Below are positions 36,156-47,445 of a stretch of DNA of 64,000 nucleotides, one piece after another. The notes under the pieces are model-generated. The model was given only the letters and a program-made list of their open reading frames with translations, ran no database searches and was not told the origin of the DNA. The position numbers were made by a program, and so were the translations under genes. Within the stretch, counting starts at the first letter, position 1. Every line of letters starts with the position of its first letter. The stretch comes from Gigaspora rosea. Taxonomy: Eukaryota > Glomeromycota > Glomeromycetes > Diversisporales > Gigasporaceae. Location: NCBI GenBank assembly GCA_003550325.1, contig QKWP01000275.1:132758-196757 (forward strand), given 5' to 3'.

Positions 36156-38472
36156 TTAATTAATATCATCCAAATTATTAGTCTCGCCATTATCAGTATT
36201 TTCGTCTGACATTTCAAGCAAATCATATGTAACCATAGATGTATTAATACTTTCATATAACTCTTTGTTATTTAAATTTTTGCCATAAAGTTGAAGTTCT
36301 TTATCAGAATTTGAAAGATAGTAAGAGCGTATTTTTGCCATATCTTCTACTCGAGAAATACAAAGTCGAGTTCGCTTATCACCATAAAACCATTTAAGCA
36401 TTGAGAAGTTTCTTTCGCAAATGGCTTGTGAAGGAACAATCAAGAATAAATGTAATGCTAATTGTTGGAGTTGATCTTGATCATCATCAACATATATGCT
36501 ATGCCACCATTTAATTGGTGTTTCACGAGTAGAATTATAGGAAAGATGGTAAGGTTTATCTTTCCGTTTCCAACTTCGCATTTCTACCAATAATTGTGTA
36601 CATGAATCTTCCGAATAATGTAAATCATTCCAAATTAATGCAGCTGTTTTATAAATATTATCCAATACTGTTCTCTTTAAGCCACGACCTAATACATATA
36701 TATAATTAATTTTATATACAATATATACTTAAAAAAATTTAGCCAAAATCGAAATCTTTATGTGACCTGATTATAAATTTTATATATAAAAACTGGGTTT
36801 TATATATATAATTTATGATTGGATCGCATCTCTAGACTGATATATATATACCTCTATATAAAGGATGTAACCAGTATACAAGAATTGTAACAGGATTTAC
36901 AAGTTCATCGAACCGTCAATTAAAATTATTAATAATATTTTTTTTCCATGGGTTAGAATTTTCAACTTGATTAATATTTGCAGCTAATTTAACCAAACCA
37001 ATAAAAACATCAGCTAAATTGGCTGTTTTAGCTTCTAAACAATTTGTTAATTCCTTTACAGGTTTTAAAATAACAGAAACCTGACGGCACTTAATATAAA
37101 AATCTTCATCCTCAAGAAGATCAAATACCACAGTATTAGAGATTACAGACATGTGATTTTCCAAAATCTATAAAAAAATTATACTATCGTTATATACTAT
37201 AAAAAATAAATATAATATTAACTATTACACTTACCCAATCAAAAACGGGCTTGGATTTAACAATTGAATCTACTGTCGTAAAAAGTGTTCTCCAACGAGT
37301 TTTGCAGTATGATTTAATTTCCCCACCTTTGATTTTCATAAGACGAAGTTGTTCTGAATAATATCCATGAGCAATATGAGAATTATGAAAAAAATTTAAA
37401 ATTAAGCCGCATTTGGTGATAATATCTTTAATTGAATCTAATTTACTAAAATCAGATGCAAGCAAGTTTACTGCATGTGCAGCGCATCTAATATTTAATA
37501 TAGAAGGGTAAGTGTTGTAAACAATTTGACGGGCTACTCAAAGATTTGCTCCTGAATCTGTAACAATTGCCACAAACTTTTCAACTCCTATTTTTTCAAT
37601 AAAACTTAAAATTTCACTAGCCATAAATTCTCCCGTATGACTAACTTTGTTATACTCCTTAAGTTTAATAAGATATTCTTTACGTTTAGATGTAGTGATT
37701 ATAAAGTTATAAATTGAATCGTAAGCAGGTGATGTCCATCCGTCAAGGGCTATTATAATATGATAAAAAAAAATTTTTTTTAAATTTTAATTTATTAATT
37801 ATAATTTTTTAAAAAAAAATTATATTACATACATAAAGTAAGAAATTTTTCTTTTTCTAGATCATTATCAATTCGTTTATCAATTCTTAAAACTTCTTGG
37901 TCTAAAAAAAGACCAGAAAGCATATCACGTGATGGAAGTTCATATCCAGGAATTGCAAGTTGAAACAAATCAATTATGAAAGGATTTTCTACAGTTTCAA
38001 ATGAAAAATTACACATAATCCAAGCTTTTAAAATAGCTTTATTTAAAGATTCTACTCGTGCTTAAGGAAGTAGTTCAATTTTTGGAAAATGGATTGTAAT
38101 TTCAGATTGATTATGCTTTATTTTTTTTCGTACTGTAGTTTTTTCTTCAGCAATAATATCTCTCCAAAAATATTTAACTTCATCAGGAACATTTAAACAT
38201 TGTCGAGCAAGATGCAAGCGCATATCATCAGGTCGACCTCTTTCCCATGAAACAGGACAATATTTACAACTAGCTTTATAATGTCCCCGACCTAAACTGG
38301 AACCTTGATTAAAATAAAGCCAAATATCTCCTTGCTTTTTACCACCAACATTTCTGCATTTTGTAAGTAATTGGCTAGATTCATTTGTTTCGTTTGTTTC
38401 ACTGTATTCTTGTGGTTCATTTTCACTAACGCTAAGTGTATTAGAAACAATATCTAAATTTTGTGATGCCAT
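36156..38472 (-). pseudogene. hAT transposase, 4 exons, three in-frame stops
   Basis: Exons (minus): 38472-37833, 37749-37235, 37167-36852, 36688-36156; 2004 coding bases, 667 codons plus stop, phases consistent and all introns GT...AG (83, 67, 163 bp). Exon 1 has a BED-type finger (CKYCPVSWERG...HLARQC). Exons 1-2 carry the DUF659-like core (LSLDGWTSP across the junction, IVTDSGANL, RCAAHAVNL). Exon 4 has the hAT dimerisation region (SQAICERNFSMLKWFYGDKR, MAKIRSYYLSN). In-frame stops: TAA at 38064-38062, TGA at 37540-37538, TGA at 36918-36916. All other codons align with the family, so the gene died recently by point mutation. Confidence 0.93.
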
Positions 38473-39565
38473 TAATTTTCAAAAAAGATATATATCGTCG
38501 TAAATATATATCAATATATATATCGTCCTTTTTAGTTTATTATAATCAGGATTCAGTATTCGATACTAGATTTAAACTTGATACACGTTTTAGTTAAATC
38601 GTTAAATTTAAATACTACCATATAAAGTAAGTAATGTAAAGTAACATTTAGAATTTTAACATGATGTTTCCTTTTATAAATAACTATTTTCTCACATTAT
38701 TTCAAAAATTTTTTTTTCATTAAAGCATGAAACCGTATTTTTTTTTTATCTGTACGGATATATCCTTTAAAAAAATTAATTACTAATTTTTTAATCCAGT
38801 TGTTTTTAGATTACACGGATATCCACGGATCTTGCGGATGACCTAAAACCCTTTAAATAACTGGATATTCTACAGATACCACAGATAAGTAAGCAGGTTT
38901 TGCATTGATATCTGATTAAAATCACGATATACTGTTATACACTGACAAAAAAGTTTTTTATCATTGTGAAAGCATGAGATTTATTCTCATGCTGATAGAT
39001 AATGTACTATATCAGTGGCTGATTTTGAAATTTTGGCTGGAATCGAAACCACAGCTTCTAATTGGCTAATTCAGTTTCAGCGAACTTTGATAATTTGAAT
39101 TTATTCGTTGCATGTAAAGAAATTATGAAGAATTATAAATTTTAACTGATTTAATTTATTTTAACTTCTTTTTTTTTTTGCATTCTGAGCCCTAATTAAA
39201 AAATACAGCTTCTGTTCAGGTAATTTTTTAATATTAGTAATCATATGAAACACTATTTAATAAAAATCGAATTGCTTTATTTAATAAATAAAATCGAACT
39301 GGTAATTTTATTTATTTATTATGGTGATTACGTCTTTACAATTAAAAATCAAACAATCGAGATTTTTAAAGATTGTGTTTTTAAATCATTTGCTATCCTA
39401 CTACTATAACATGTAAATTCGTGATGTGACCTGTTATCCAACAAATAATGGGACACATCGCTATATCTGGATATGTGTTAGTTATACAGATATGTAGTTC
39501 TGACCTCTAAGTGTACTAGTAAACTGAAATAACTCTGAACTGGAAATTCCATTCCGCCATTTTAC
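38473..39565. other. hAT 5' internal non-coding part
   Basis: Promoter/leader side of the transposase gene, AT-rich with TATATATCG repeats at 38490-38525. No other gene seen. Confidence 0.5.
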
Positions 39566-39768
39566 TATTCTACTATCTCACCATTTCACCAATTCACCGA
39601 TTCACCAATTCACCAATTCACCATTTCACCAATTCACCAATTCACCAATTACACCAATTACACCAATTCACCAGTTACACCAGTTACACCAAGCCGATTG
39701 GTGATTGGTAAAATGGTGAAATCATTTTACCACTCGGATTTAGTTTCACCAGCATCTATAACTTTGAC

Positions 39769-40720
39769 CAATGGCTAGGTTATACGAAATTCCAGTCACG
39801 TGTTCCGTACAATAATAATTGCCCAATCAAAATTTGAACCTGAAGTAGATTCAAATTAAACTACAAAATAAACTACTTACGATTGACAATAGCCGCTACA
39901 TAGTAAAGTCCAAATTTCTACTATGCAAATCGATTAAAATCGATTAAATAACCTTATTTGGAAGAACAAAATACACGTTCAGTAAAATTTTTAGCAAGTT
40001 TGGTGAACATTTTATTATTTGACTTTTAACTTTACATTCGTCGAATATATTTTATTAAAAAAGATTTTAATTTTTTCATTGAACGTAAAGGTTAAACGTC
40101 AAATAATAAAATTTCCGCCAATCTTGCTAAAAATTTTACTGTGTGTATTTTTTCTTCCAAATAAGGTTATTTAATCGATTTTAATCGATTTGCATAGTAA
40201 AACTTGGGCTTTACTATGTAGCAACTACTTGCGATCGTTAAAAAACCTCTTTGGTTTTTTAGCGATCGCAAGTAGTTGCTATATAGTAAAGTCCAAATTT
40301 TACTATGCAAATCGATTAAATCGATTAATTAACCTTATTCAGAAGAAAAAAATACACATACAGTAAAATTTTTGCGAGATTAATGGGCATTTTATTATTT
40401 AACTTTTAACTTTTATGTTCGTCAAATATATTTTTTTAAAAAAAATTTTAATTTTTTCATTGAATGTAAAAGTTAAAAGTCAAATAATAAAATGTTCACC
40501 AATCTTGCTAAAAATTTTACTGTACGTGTATTTTGTTCTTCCAAATAAGGTTATTTAATCAATTTTATCAATTTGCATAGTAAAATTTGGACTTTACTAT
40601 GTAGGCTATTGTCAATCGTAAGTAACTTATTTTGTAGTTTAATTTCAGGTTCAAATTTTGATTGGGTGATTATTGTTGTACGGATCACGTAACTGGAATT
40701 TCGTATAACCTAGCATTGGT
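39769..40720. repeat. Hierarchical palindrome (core of foldback)
   Basis: A perfect-looking central hairpin CAACTACTTGCGATCG / CGATCGCAAGTAGTTG lies at about 40220-40281. On each side lies a ~290-bp unit bounded by TAGTAAAGTCC / GGACTTTACTA-type ends that is itself palindromic (centres near 40065 and 40435, with AAATAATAAAAT..CACC blocks). Four inverted copies of one ~150-bp unit are therefore stacked in one larger palindrome. Confidence 0.88.
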
Positions 40721-41131
40721 CAAAGTGCAAGAACCCAAAAGTCATGTGATTTCTGTTTGTATTATGTTGTACATGACTGGGTCGGAAGGGTCGGAGCCGG
40801 AATGAAAATATTAATTATAATTTGATATATGTCAATTTGCAATTTTTTAATCATCTTAAATTGACATGTGTCATTTTAAAATTGATATGAATTGTAAAGT
40901 GACACATAACTTATATAGTACTAGCATCCGACCCGTGACTCCACCATGGGATCATAAAAGTTCTAGCTTAATCAGGTTTCCGAATACGTCATCTATCTAT
41001 TTAATAATTTAAAATATCTAAGTTAGTGATTGATTTATTATATCTTTTCATTATATAATAAATTCATTCTATACCTTAAAGTTATCGCATTATCTGGTTA
41101 AATTTTTAGCAATCTAGTTAAATCTTCGGAT

Positions 41132-41427
41132 AGGACCCTGGACATCTCTCATATAGGTTATAACTGGATTTTGGCCAATTTTGACCTAATTTGCTAAAAA
41201 CGAAAAATCTATTTATTTAAATAACTTTTGATCAAGTAATCAGAATTGAATGAGCTTTTTTTTGTTAGATGCGCCTCACAAAGAGCTTCATTTAAAAAAA
41301 AGTTCATTCAAATTGGACCACTGGATGCCAAGATAATTGCCAAAAACTGATTTTTTGCTTTTCAAATTTCAGGGGTTTTTGCTGAAATGTGTAATGTATG
41401 ATCTCTGTACTACATGTCCAGGGTCCT
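41132..41427. mobile_element. 296-bp MITE, 8-bp TSD, second family copy
   Basis: Ends AGGACCCTGGACAT and ATGTCCAGGGTCCT. Exact 8-bp duplication CTTCGGAT at 41124-41131 and 41428-41435. Collinear with 13598-13894 along its length. Inserted in a TPR-satellite unit. Confidence 0.93.
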
Positions 41428-42442
41428 CTTCGGATGCATCATCTATCTATTTAATAATTTAAAATATAATAATTTCTCTAAGTTAGTGATTGATCATTAT
41501 ATCTTTTTATCTTATAATTAATTTCACTTCTATACTTTAAAGTTATCATATTATTTGGTTAAATTTCTAGCAATCTAGTTAAATCTTAGATGTGTTATCT
41601 ATCTATTTAATAATTAAAATTAACAATAATTTCTCCAAGTTAGTGATTGATTTGTTAAACCTTTTCATTATATAATTAATTTGTTTCTATACTTTAAAGC
41701 TATTGTATTATCTGATTCAATTTCTAGTAATCTAGTTAAATCTTCAGATGCATCATCTATTTATTTAATAATTTAAAATAATAATAAATTTCTCAAAGTT
41801 AACGATTGATTCATTATACCTTTTTATCATATAATTAATCTTGCTTCTATACCTTAAAGCTATCGTATTATCTGGTTCAATTTCTAGCAATCTAGTTAAA
41901 TCTTCAAATGCTTTATCTATCTATTTAATAATTTAAAATAGCAATAATTTCTTCAAGTTAGCAATTGGTTCGTTATACCTTTTTATCATATAATTAATTT
42001 TACTTCTATACTTTAAATTATCATATTATCTGGTTCAATTTCTAGTAATCTAGTCAAATTTTGGATGCTTCTTCTATTTATTTAACAATCTAAAATATAA
42101 TTATTTCTCAAATTAGTGATTGATTCGTTATACCTCTTCATAATATAATTAATTTCACTTCTATAGCTTAAAGCTATCGTATTATTTGGTTCAATTTTTA
42201 GCAATCTAGTTAAATCTTCAGATGTGTCATATATCTATTTAATTATTAAAAATAACAATCTATTTAATTATTTAAAATAACAATCAATTTAATTATTTAA
42301 AATAACAATAATTTCTCTAAGTTAGCGATTGATTCATTATACCTTTTCATCATATTATTAATTTTACTTTTATACCTTAAAGCTATCGTATTATCTGGTT
42401 CAATTTCTAACAATCTAGTTAAATCTTTGGATGCGTCATCTA

Positions 42443-43769
42443 CAGTGATCGGAAGTAAATCACCGGAAATTTCCAGATCTACCGGGAATTTCATATACGT
42501 ATGATAATCTTTTTTTTAACGTACATACGTCTTTTTTCACTTGTGTTTTTTTTTTANTAAAAAAACCCTCCCGCCAAGAATTAAGCCTAGAACAACGAAG
42601 CCGTATTGCCGGCGCTTACCTGTGTGGTGTTAAACCACTTGACATTGCAAAAGTTTTTGATCTCCCGAAATCAACGGTGTATGACACTGTTAAGCGATAT
42701 GAAGAGACAGGCTCAGAGCATCCGAACAAACGCCCTGGTCGCCCCGAAGCTCTCTCTGCGCGTGACAAACGCTCTTTAGTTCGTATTACAAAAAAAAATC
42801 GGAAGGAACCCTTGGCTGTCATCACTAACGAATTCAACGTCCAACATGATACGACGCTTACCACCAAAACTATTCGAAAGTACCTCCACAATTTAGGTTG
42901 GAGAAACTGTGTCGCCTGTCGAAAACCTCTTTTAGACAAAAGAAAAGCACTGGAGCGAAAAAAATGGTGCCGTGAACATTTAAAATGGGTAAATGAATGG
43001 CAAATGGTTGTTTTTACGGACGAGTCAAGGTTTTGTCTTCACAAAGCAGATGGTCGTGAAAGAACTTGGCGTCGAGTTAATGAAAAATATCATAAAGATT
43101 GTATAAATACGACTATGAAGTTTGGTGGTGGTTCTGTAATGTTTTGGGGCTGTTTTTGTTGGTGGGGCGTTGGACCGTTAGTAAGAATTAAGGGTAATAT
43201 GAATTCGGATAGTTATGTTGATATTCTTGCAAAATATTTTATTCCTTGGGCAAATTCTTTAATGGAAAAACATCATGGTGAAATAAATTTAATTTTTCAA
43301 CAAGATTTGGCTTCTATTCATACATCTACATATTCAGAATGGTGGATGAATTCGCATAATTTTAATATATTAAATTGGGCACCGTATAGCCCTGATCTTA
43401 ACCCGATTGAAAATCTTTGGGAACGTCTTGATTCTGCAGTTCGTAACAGAAAACCCATGCCTACAAAGTTAGAAGAATTAGTTAAAATTATAGAAGAGGA
43501 ATGGTATAACTTATCAATTGAATATATTCGTTCACTTATCTGTAGTATGCCAAATCGAGTAAAGACAATATATAAAGCCCGAGGATGGTACTGTAAATAT
43601 TAAATAACCCAGGGTTTTTTTTTTTTAGGAATGTAAATATAAATATTTTATTTTATTTTATATAATTATTTTGTAATTATATAAAATATAATAAAATAAA
43701 AATCGTACGTAAAATTTGGCCACTTATGTGTTACCTATAAAATTTCCGGTGATTTACTTCCGATCACTG
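42443..43769 (+). mobile_element. Tc1/mariner element, nearly intact, 1327 bp
   Basis: Perfect 30-bp inverted ends beginning CAGTGATCGGAAGTAAATCA and TA at 42441-42442 and 43770-43771. Inserted into the TPR satellite at the CATCTATCTATT position of a unit. Codes for a DD34E transposase without internal stop. Confidence 0.96.
42560..43603 (+). CDS. Tc1-type DD34E transposase
   Basis: Open from at least 42560 to the stop at 43603, about 347 codons. A helix-turn-helix covers LSLEQRSRIAGAYLCGVK and DIAKVFDLPKSTVYDTVKRY (42581-42700), with an AT-hook-like KRPGRPE after it. The catalytic triad is VVFTDESRF (Asp), LIFQQDLASIH (Asp) and PDLNPIENLWERL (Glu), with exactly 34 residues between the last two, the Tc1 spacing. 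No in-frame ATG was found at the start: the sequence there has an ambiguous base (N at 42557) next to a T run, so the start may be hidden by a sequencing error or lost. It excises and reinserts the element; this copy could be functional. Confidence 0.93.
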   Translation, partial: KKPSRQELSLEQRSRIAGAYLCGVKPLDIAKVFDLPKSTVYDTVKRYEETGSEHPNKRPGRPEALSARDKRSLVRITKKNRKEPLAVITNEFNVQHDTTLTTKTIRKYLHNLGWRNCVACRKPLLDKRKALERKKWCREHLKWVNEWQMVVFTDESRFCLHKADGRERTWRRVNEKYHKDCINTTMKFGGGSVMFWGCFCWWGVGPLVRIKGNMNSDSYVDILAKYFIPWANSLMEKHHGEINLIFQQDLASIHTSTYSEWWMNSHNFNILNWAPYSPDLNPIENLWERLDSAVRNRKPMPTKLEELVKIIEEEWYNLSIEYIRSLICSMPNRVKTIYKARGWYCKY

Positions 43770-44720
43770 TATCTATTTAATAATTTAAAGTATAATAATT
43801 TCTCCAAGTTAGCAATTGATTTGTTATATCTTTTCATCCTATAATTAATTTTACTTCTATACCTTAAAGTTATCATATTATCAGGTTAAATTTCTAACAA
43901 TCTAGTTAAATCTTCAGATGCATCATCTATGTATTTAATAATTAAAAAATAACAATAATTTCTCCAAGTTAGCAATTGATTCGTTATACGTAATTAATTT
44001 CACTTTTATACCTTAAAGTAATCATATTATCTGGTTCAATTTTTAGCAATCTGGTAAATATTCAGATGCTTTATTCATCTATTTAATAATTTAAAATAAC
44101 AAAAAATTTCTCAAAATTAACAATTGATTTGTTATACCTTTTCATTATATAATTAATCTCACTTATATGTCTTTAAGCTATCATATTATCAGATTCAATT
44201 TCTAGCAATCTAGTTAAATCTTCAGATACTTAAATATGATAATTTCTCCAAGTTAGCAATTGATTCATTATACCTTTTTATCTTATAATTAATTTTACTT
44301 CTATGCCTTAAAGTTATCATATTATCTACTGTAGTTAAATTTCTAGCAATCTAGTAAAATCTTCTATTTAATAATTTAAAATACAATAATTTTCCAAGTT
44401 AGAATTGATTCGTTATACCTTTTCATCATATAATTAATTTCACTTCTATACTGAAGCTATCGTATTATCTGGTTCAATTTCTAGCAATCTAGTTAAATCT
44501 CTGGATACGTCTATTAATAATTTAAAATAGCAATAATTTCTCTAAGTTAACAATTGATTCGTTATACCTTTTTATTATATAAGTATTTTCTTTAATACTA
44601 TCGTATTATCTGGTTAAATTTCTAACAATCTAGTTAAATCTTCTATTTAATAATTTAAATAACAATAATTTCTCTAAGTTAATGAATGATTTATTATACC
44701 TTTTCATCATATAATTAATT

Positions 44721-44940
44721 TTACCTCTATTGCAAAACTTGCTATTCTAGTGAAACACAAAATTATGTTATAGAACTTGCTTACTAATGTAAAACACTAA
44801 TTTTTATCATAAAAAAATTCCAGTAGCACATTGTAGTATATAAATAGGGTTGTATTGGGACTGTTAAAGCTGTTTTCAAAAGGATGCAGAAAAAATTAAA
44901 AATCTGGGAACTATAGTTAATTCTCCATGATACAATAATC
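44721..44940. other. Spacer, one arm of a degraded palindrome
   Basis: GCTGTTTTCAAAAGGATGCA at 44869 faces TGCATCTTTCCATGC...TTGAAAACAG at about 48393-48424 across the hAT element, suggesting that the element landed in a pre-existing inverted repeat. Confidence 0.4.
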
Positions 44941-45249
44941 CAGTGATAGCATATTGTCATTTAAAAATAAATGACACCTTGTCATATGACAAGTCACTTT
45001 TGTCATAAAAAAATCATTTATCTTTTTTATGACTATACTTGTCATTTATAGTTTATATAATAATCATTAATAATCACATTGATATTTGTATTGATACGAA
45101 GAATTTTGAAAATATATATTTAAAAGCTCATTATAGTGACATCTATCAATTAAACATCGCCGTTTGTTGATGAAAGACTATAACATTTGATCAAATGTCT
45201 CACAAATCATGAACCATCCTAATCCAAACACTAAATGCTTATCCGAAAG

Positions 45250-45480
45250 AGCTTGTTAGAATGGCAACAATAAAGAGCCGTTAGGAATGATTATTTAACA
45301 TAACCATAAGGAGTTTTAGAATGGTTATTTATCACTAACTATAAAGAGCTGCTGGAATGATTATTTAACATTAATCATAAAAACAAATAGAATGATTATT
45401 TAACACTAATCATCAAAAGTTGTTAGAATGATTATTTAATGCTAACAGCTAACCATAATAAGCTGTTAGAATGATTACTA
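45250..45480. repeat. ~45-bp minisatellite TTAGAATGATTATTTAACA
   Basis: Five to six degenerate copies of TTAGAATGATTATTTAACACTAATCATAAAGAGC-like units (broken here for length). Two more copies are at 46439-46510. Confidence 0.7.
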
Positions 45481-46845
45481 GTAGTTAGGCGCTCCAAATG
45501 TTCATGCTTGAATTAATTTTTTTATTCGTATTTTTTTTTAGATTATTTTATTATTTAATTTTAATTATATATATATTTTACAATCAAAAATTAAAACCAC
45601 CTAGAAAAAAAGTTTTTTTTTTAACAATTAATCGTTTAATGCGCCTAACAGTTTAACTCATTTAGGTTTAATACCATTTGGCTTAAACTAACAGTATAAG
45701 GAAATTTTTATACAGCTAAATAATTTTAACTCTTAATGACAATGCTTATCTATGATATTTCTTAAATATATGGGCCAAATTGTTTCATCTCTATAGTAAT
45801 CTGATATGTCATGAACACGTGGCAAAATGATTGTAAAATTATCAACGACAATATTGATAAATAGTTAATTGGAATAAAAAATAAAATGAATAAGAAAAGG
45901 TAATATGTCATTTTTTTTAATTAAAATAATTAGAGGTGAAAATAAAAATAATTTGAGTGCTACAAAGAGAAAATGAGGTTGTGGACTTTCAAGTTTATCT
46001 TTTACTAGTAAATTAATTGGTAAGTAATAGTTTAAATTAAGAAACTTTTCTTGATATCATAAATGATATTTCTTTTTTAAGAGTTCAAGATGAACGATTG
46101 GCACTAAGTTATAGTCAGTTTCTTTTTTAGGATCAACAGATCCAAAATTAGCCAACAAAATTGGTTAAAAGTGAAAGATAAATAAACAATTCTTGTCTAT
46201 CTAGAGTAAATGAACTTTGTTGAAATGAGCAAGAATACAGTATTTTATCACTTCTGAACTTGGTTATGTATGTGATTGGTTACGAATTTATAAGATAGAT
46301 ATAGACTAGTAGCAATGGTAATTAATCCTGATGACATTATTACACATAGATCACCTGATAACGATCCTGATCACAGTACCCAAATTCGACCAATCAGATT
46401 GTTTTAAGCAGACAGACATTTAGAACTTTACTAATATAGATTTAACACTAATTATAAAGAGCTGTTAGAATGATTATTAAACACTAATCATAAAGAGCTG
46501 TTAGAATGGTTGCTTGATTCAACTATTTTGATTTTCCGTACACTTATATGACTGTCACCTTCATTCGATACTATTGGCATTTGAGATCCGAATTTCCAGA
46601 TTAGTTTACCCCCAAATTTGTACATACAGTATATCTACTTTTCTTTATTTAAAACTTACATTTCTTTTTTTGTATAATTCATTAAATGTTAGTCAATCCG
46701 TGTAAACTTTTTGTACAATCATGACACGTTTACGTGTTAGCACGTATGCGTGTTAAGGGGCACAGATTATAAACATTCTCGATAGCACGTCAATGTTTTA
46801 AGCTTAGTAGTACCATTGTTGAAAAGCACGTAGTGTTAAACAGTA

Positions 46846-47060
46846 TGTTAACATGGCAAATAACATATCATTGTGTTGTATATTAAATTCAAATGTATAT
46901 AAACGAATGAATTTGATTTCAATAAAGAGAGAGACAGATGAAGAGGGGTTCTCTCTGATTTTACTTAAGAAAAATAAAGGAAGTAAGCTAGTGTAGAGCT
47001 GAAGAGACCTTTATTCAAGTAAATTAGAAACTTATCTCCTAGTAACTATTAGAGTTAACT
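46846..47060 (+). mobile_element. Possible solo LTR (Copia-like)
   Basis: TGTTAACATGG at the left, TATATAAACG at about 46897 as a TATA box, then AATAAAGAGAGAGACAG and TCTCTGATTTT, and GAGTTAAC at the right. This order resembles an LTR with promoter and polyadenylation signal. No target duplication identified, so tentative. Confidence 0.3.
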
Positions 47061-47214
47061 CGGTTAAACGTATACGCTCTGCCTCTTTTAATATTTCACT
47101 ATTTTACATCTCATTTATTATGTAATGGAAATTTGAAAAAGATGTAGATTGTTCACCTATATTTCGCAAAATATTTTACAGTAACCACAATATAGAACTT
47201 GGATTTGTTATCAC

Positions 47215-47445
47215 TTGTATACTAAAGTTAATAATAAAATCTGTCGAATATCTGTTAAATTGAATATAAAAACAGATGATAGATCCAAGCTCTACTATAA
47301 TAGATTATATACTATAAAATTGATTAAAAAATGGTTAAATCTAACCTATGATTTAATGGTAGGTCTAATATCTAGTAGTGATTTAAAAAAAAAGGTCGAT
47401 TCAAATATAGATATAAAACAAAAAGAACAATTTAAGTATAATTGA
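47215..47445 (+). other. Unrecognised 76-codon reading frame
   Basis: Reads MYTKVNNKICRISVKLNIK and onward; lysine- and asparagine-rich, no known motif, inside a non-autonomous hAT. Probably chance in AT-rich DNA, or the end of a dead gene. Confidence 0.15.

Larger units (their letters stand above)
34661..39760 (-). mobile_element. hAT transposon, 5.1 kb, with transposase pseudogene
   Basis: Ends TATAGATGCTGGTGAAA and its inverse TTTCACCAGCATCTATA; 8-bp duplication ACTTTGAC at 34653-34660 and 39761-39768, exact. Both subterminal regions are arrays of GGTGAATT/GGTGAAAT (about 34680-34905) and the inverse AATTCACC (about 39570-39735), as expected for hAT transposase-binding regions. Contains the four-exon transposase pseudogene on the minus strand and a Sel1-repeat fragment on the plus strand. 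Confidence 0.95.
33775..40905. repeat. Foldback element split by a SINE and a hAT element
   Basis: Left-arm pieces 33775-33828, 34534-34660 and 39769 onward form, in that order, the reverse complement of the right arm ending at about 40905. Shared phrases include ACAATTCATGTCAATTTTAA, CCCTTCCGACCCAGTCATGT and GGGTTCTTGCACTTTGAC. Removing the two insertions gives an element of about 1.3 kb. Confidence 0.88.
40975..44720 (-). repeat. TPR-gene-derived satellite, ~157-bp units
   Basis: CAATCTAGTTAAATC or a near variant recurs at about 41571, 41728, 41888, 42046, 42202, 42411 and again from about 43906 to 44632, with a period of 156-160 bp. On the minus strand the best unit reads LLEIEPDNTIALRYKSKINN then MMKRYNESIANLEKLL, the TPR repeat typical of fungal TPR gene families, followed by stops in the spacer. 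Units lack a continuous frame, so the array is not a gene. About 13 units remain after removing two transposon insertions. Confidence 0.8.

Noticed and set aside
42297..42494. 65-aa TPR protein on the minus strand
   Set aside because: Its first residues come from the Tc1 terminal repeat and the rest from one satellite unit; chimeric by chance.
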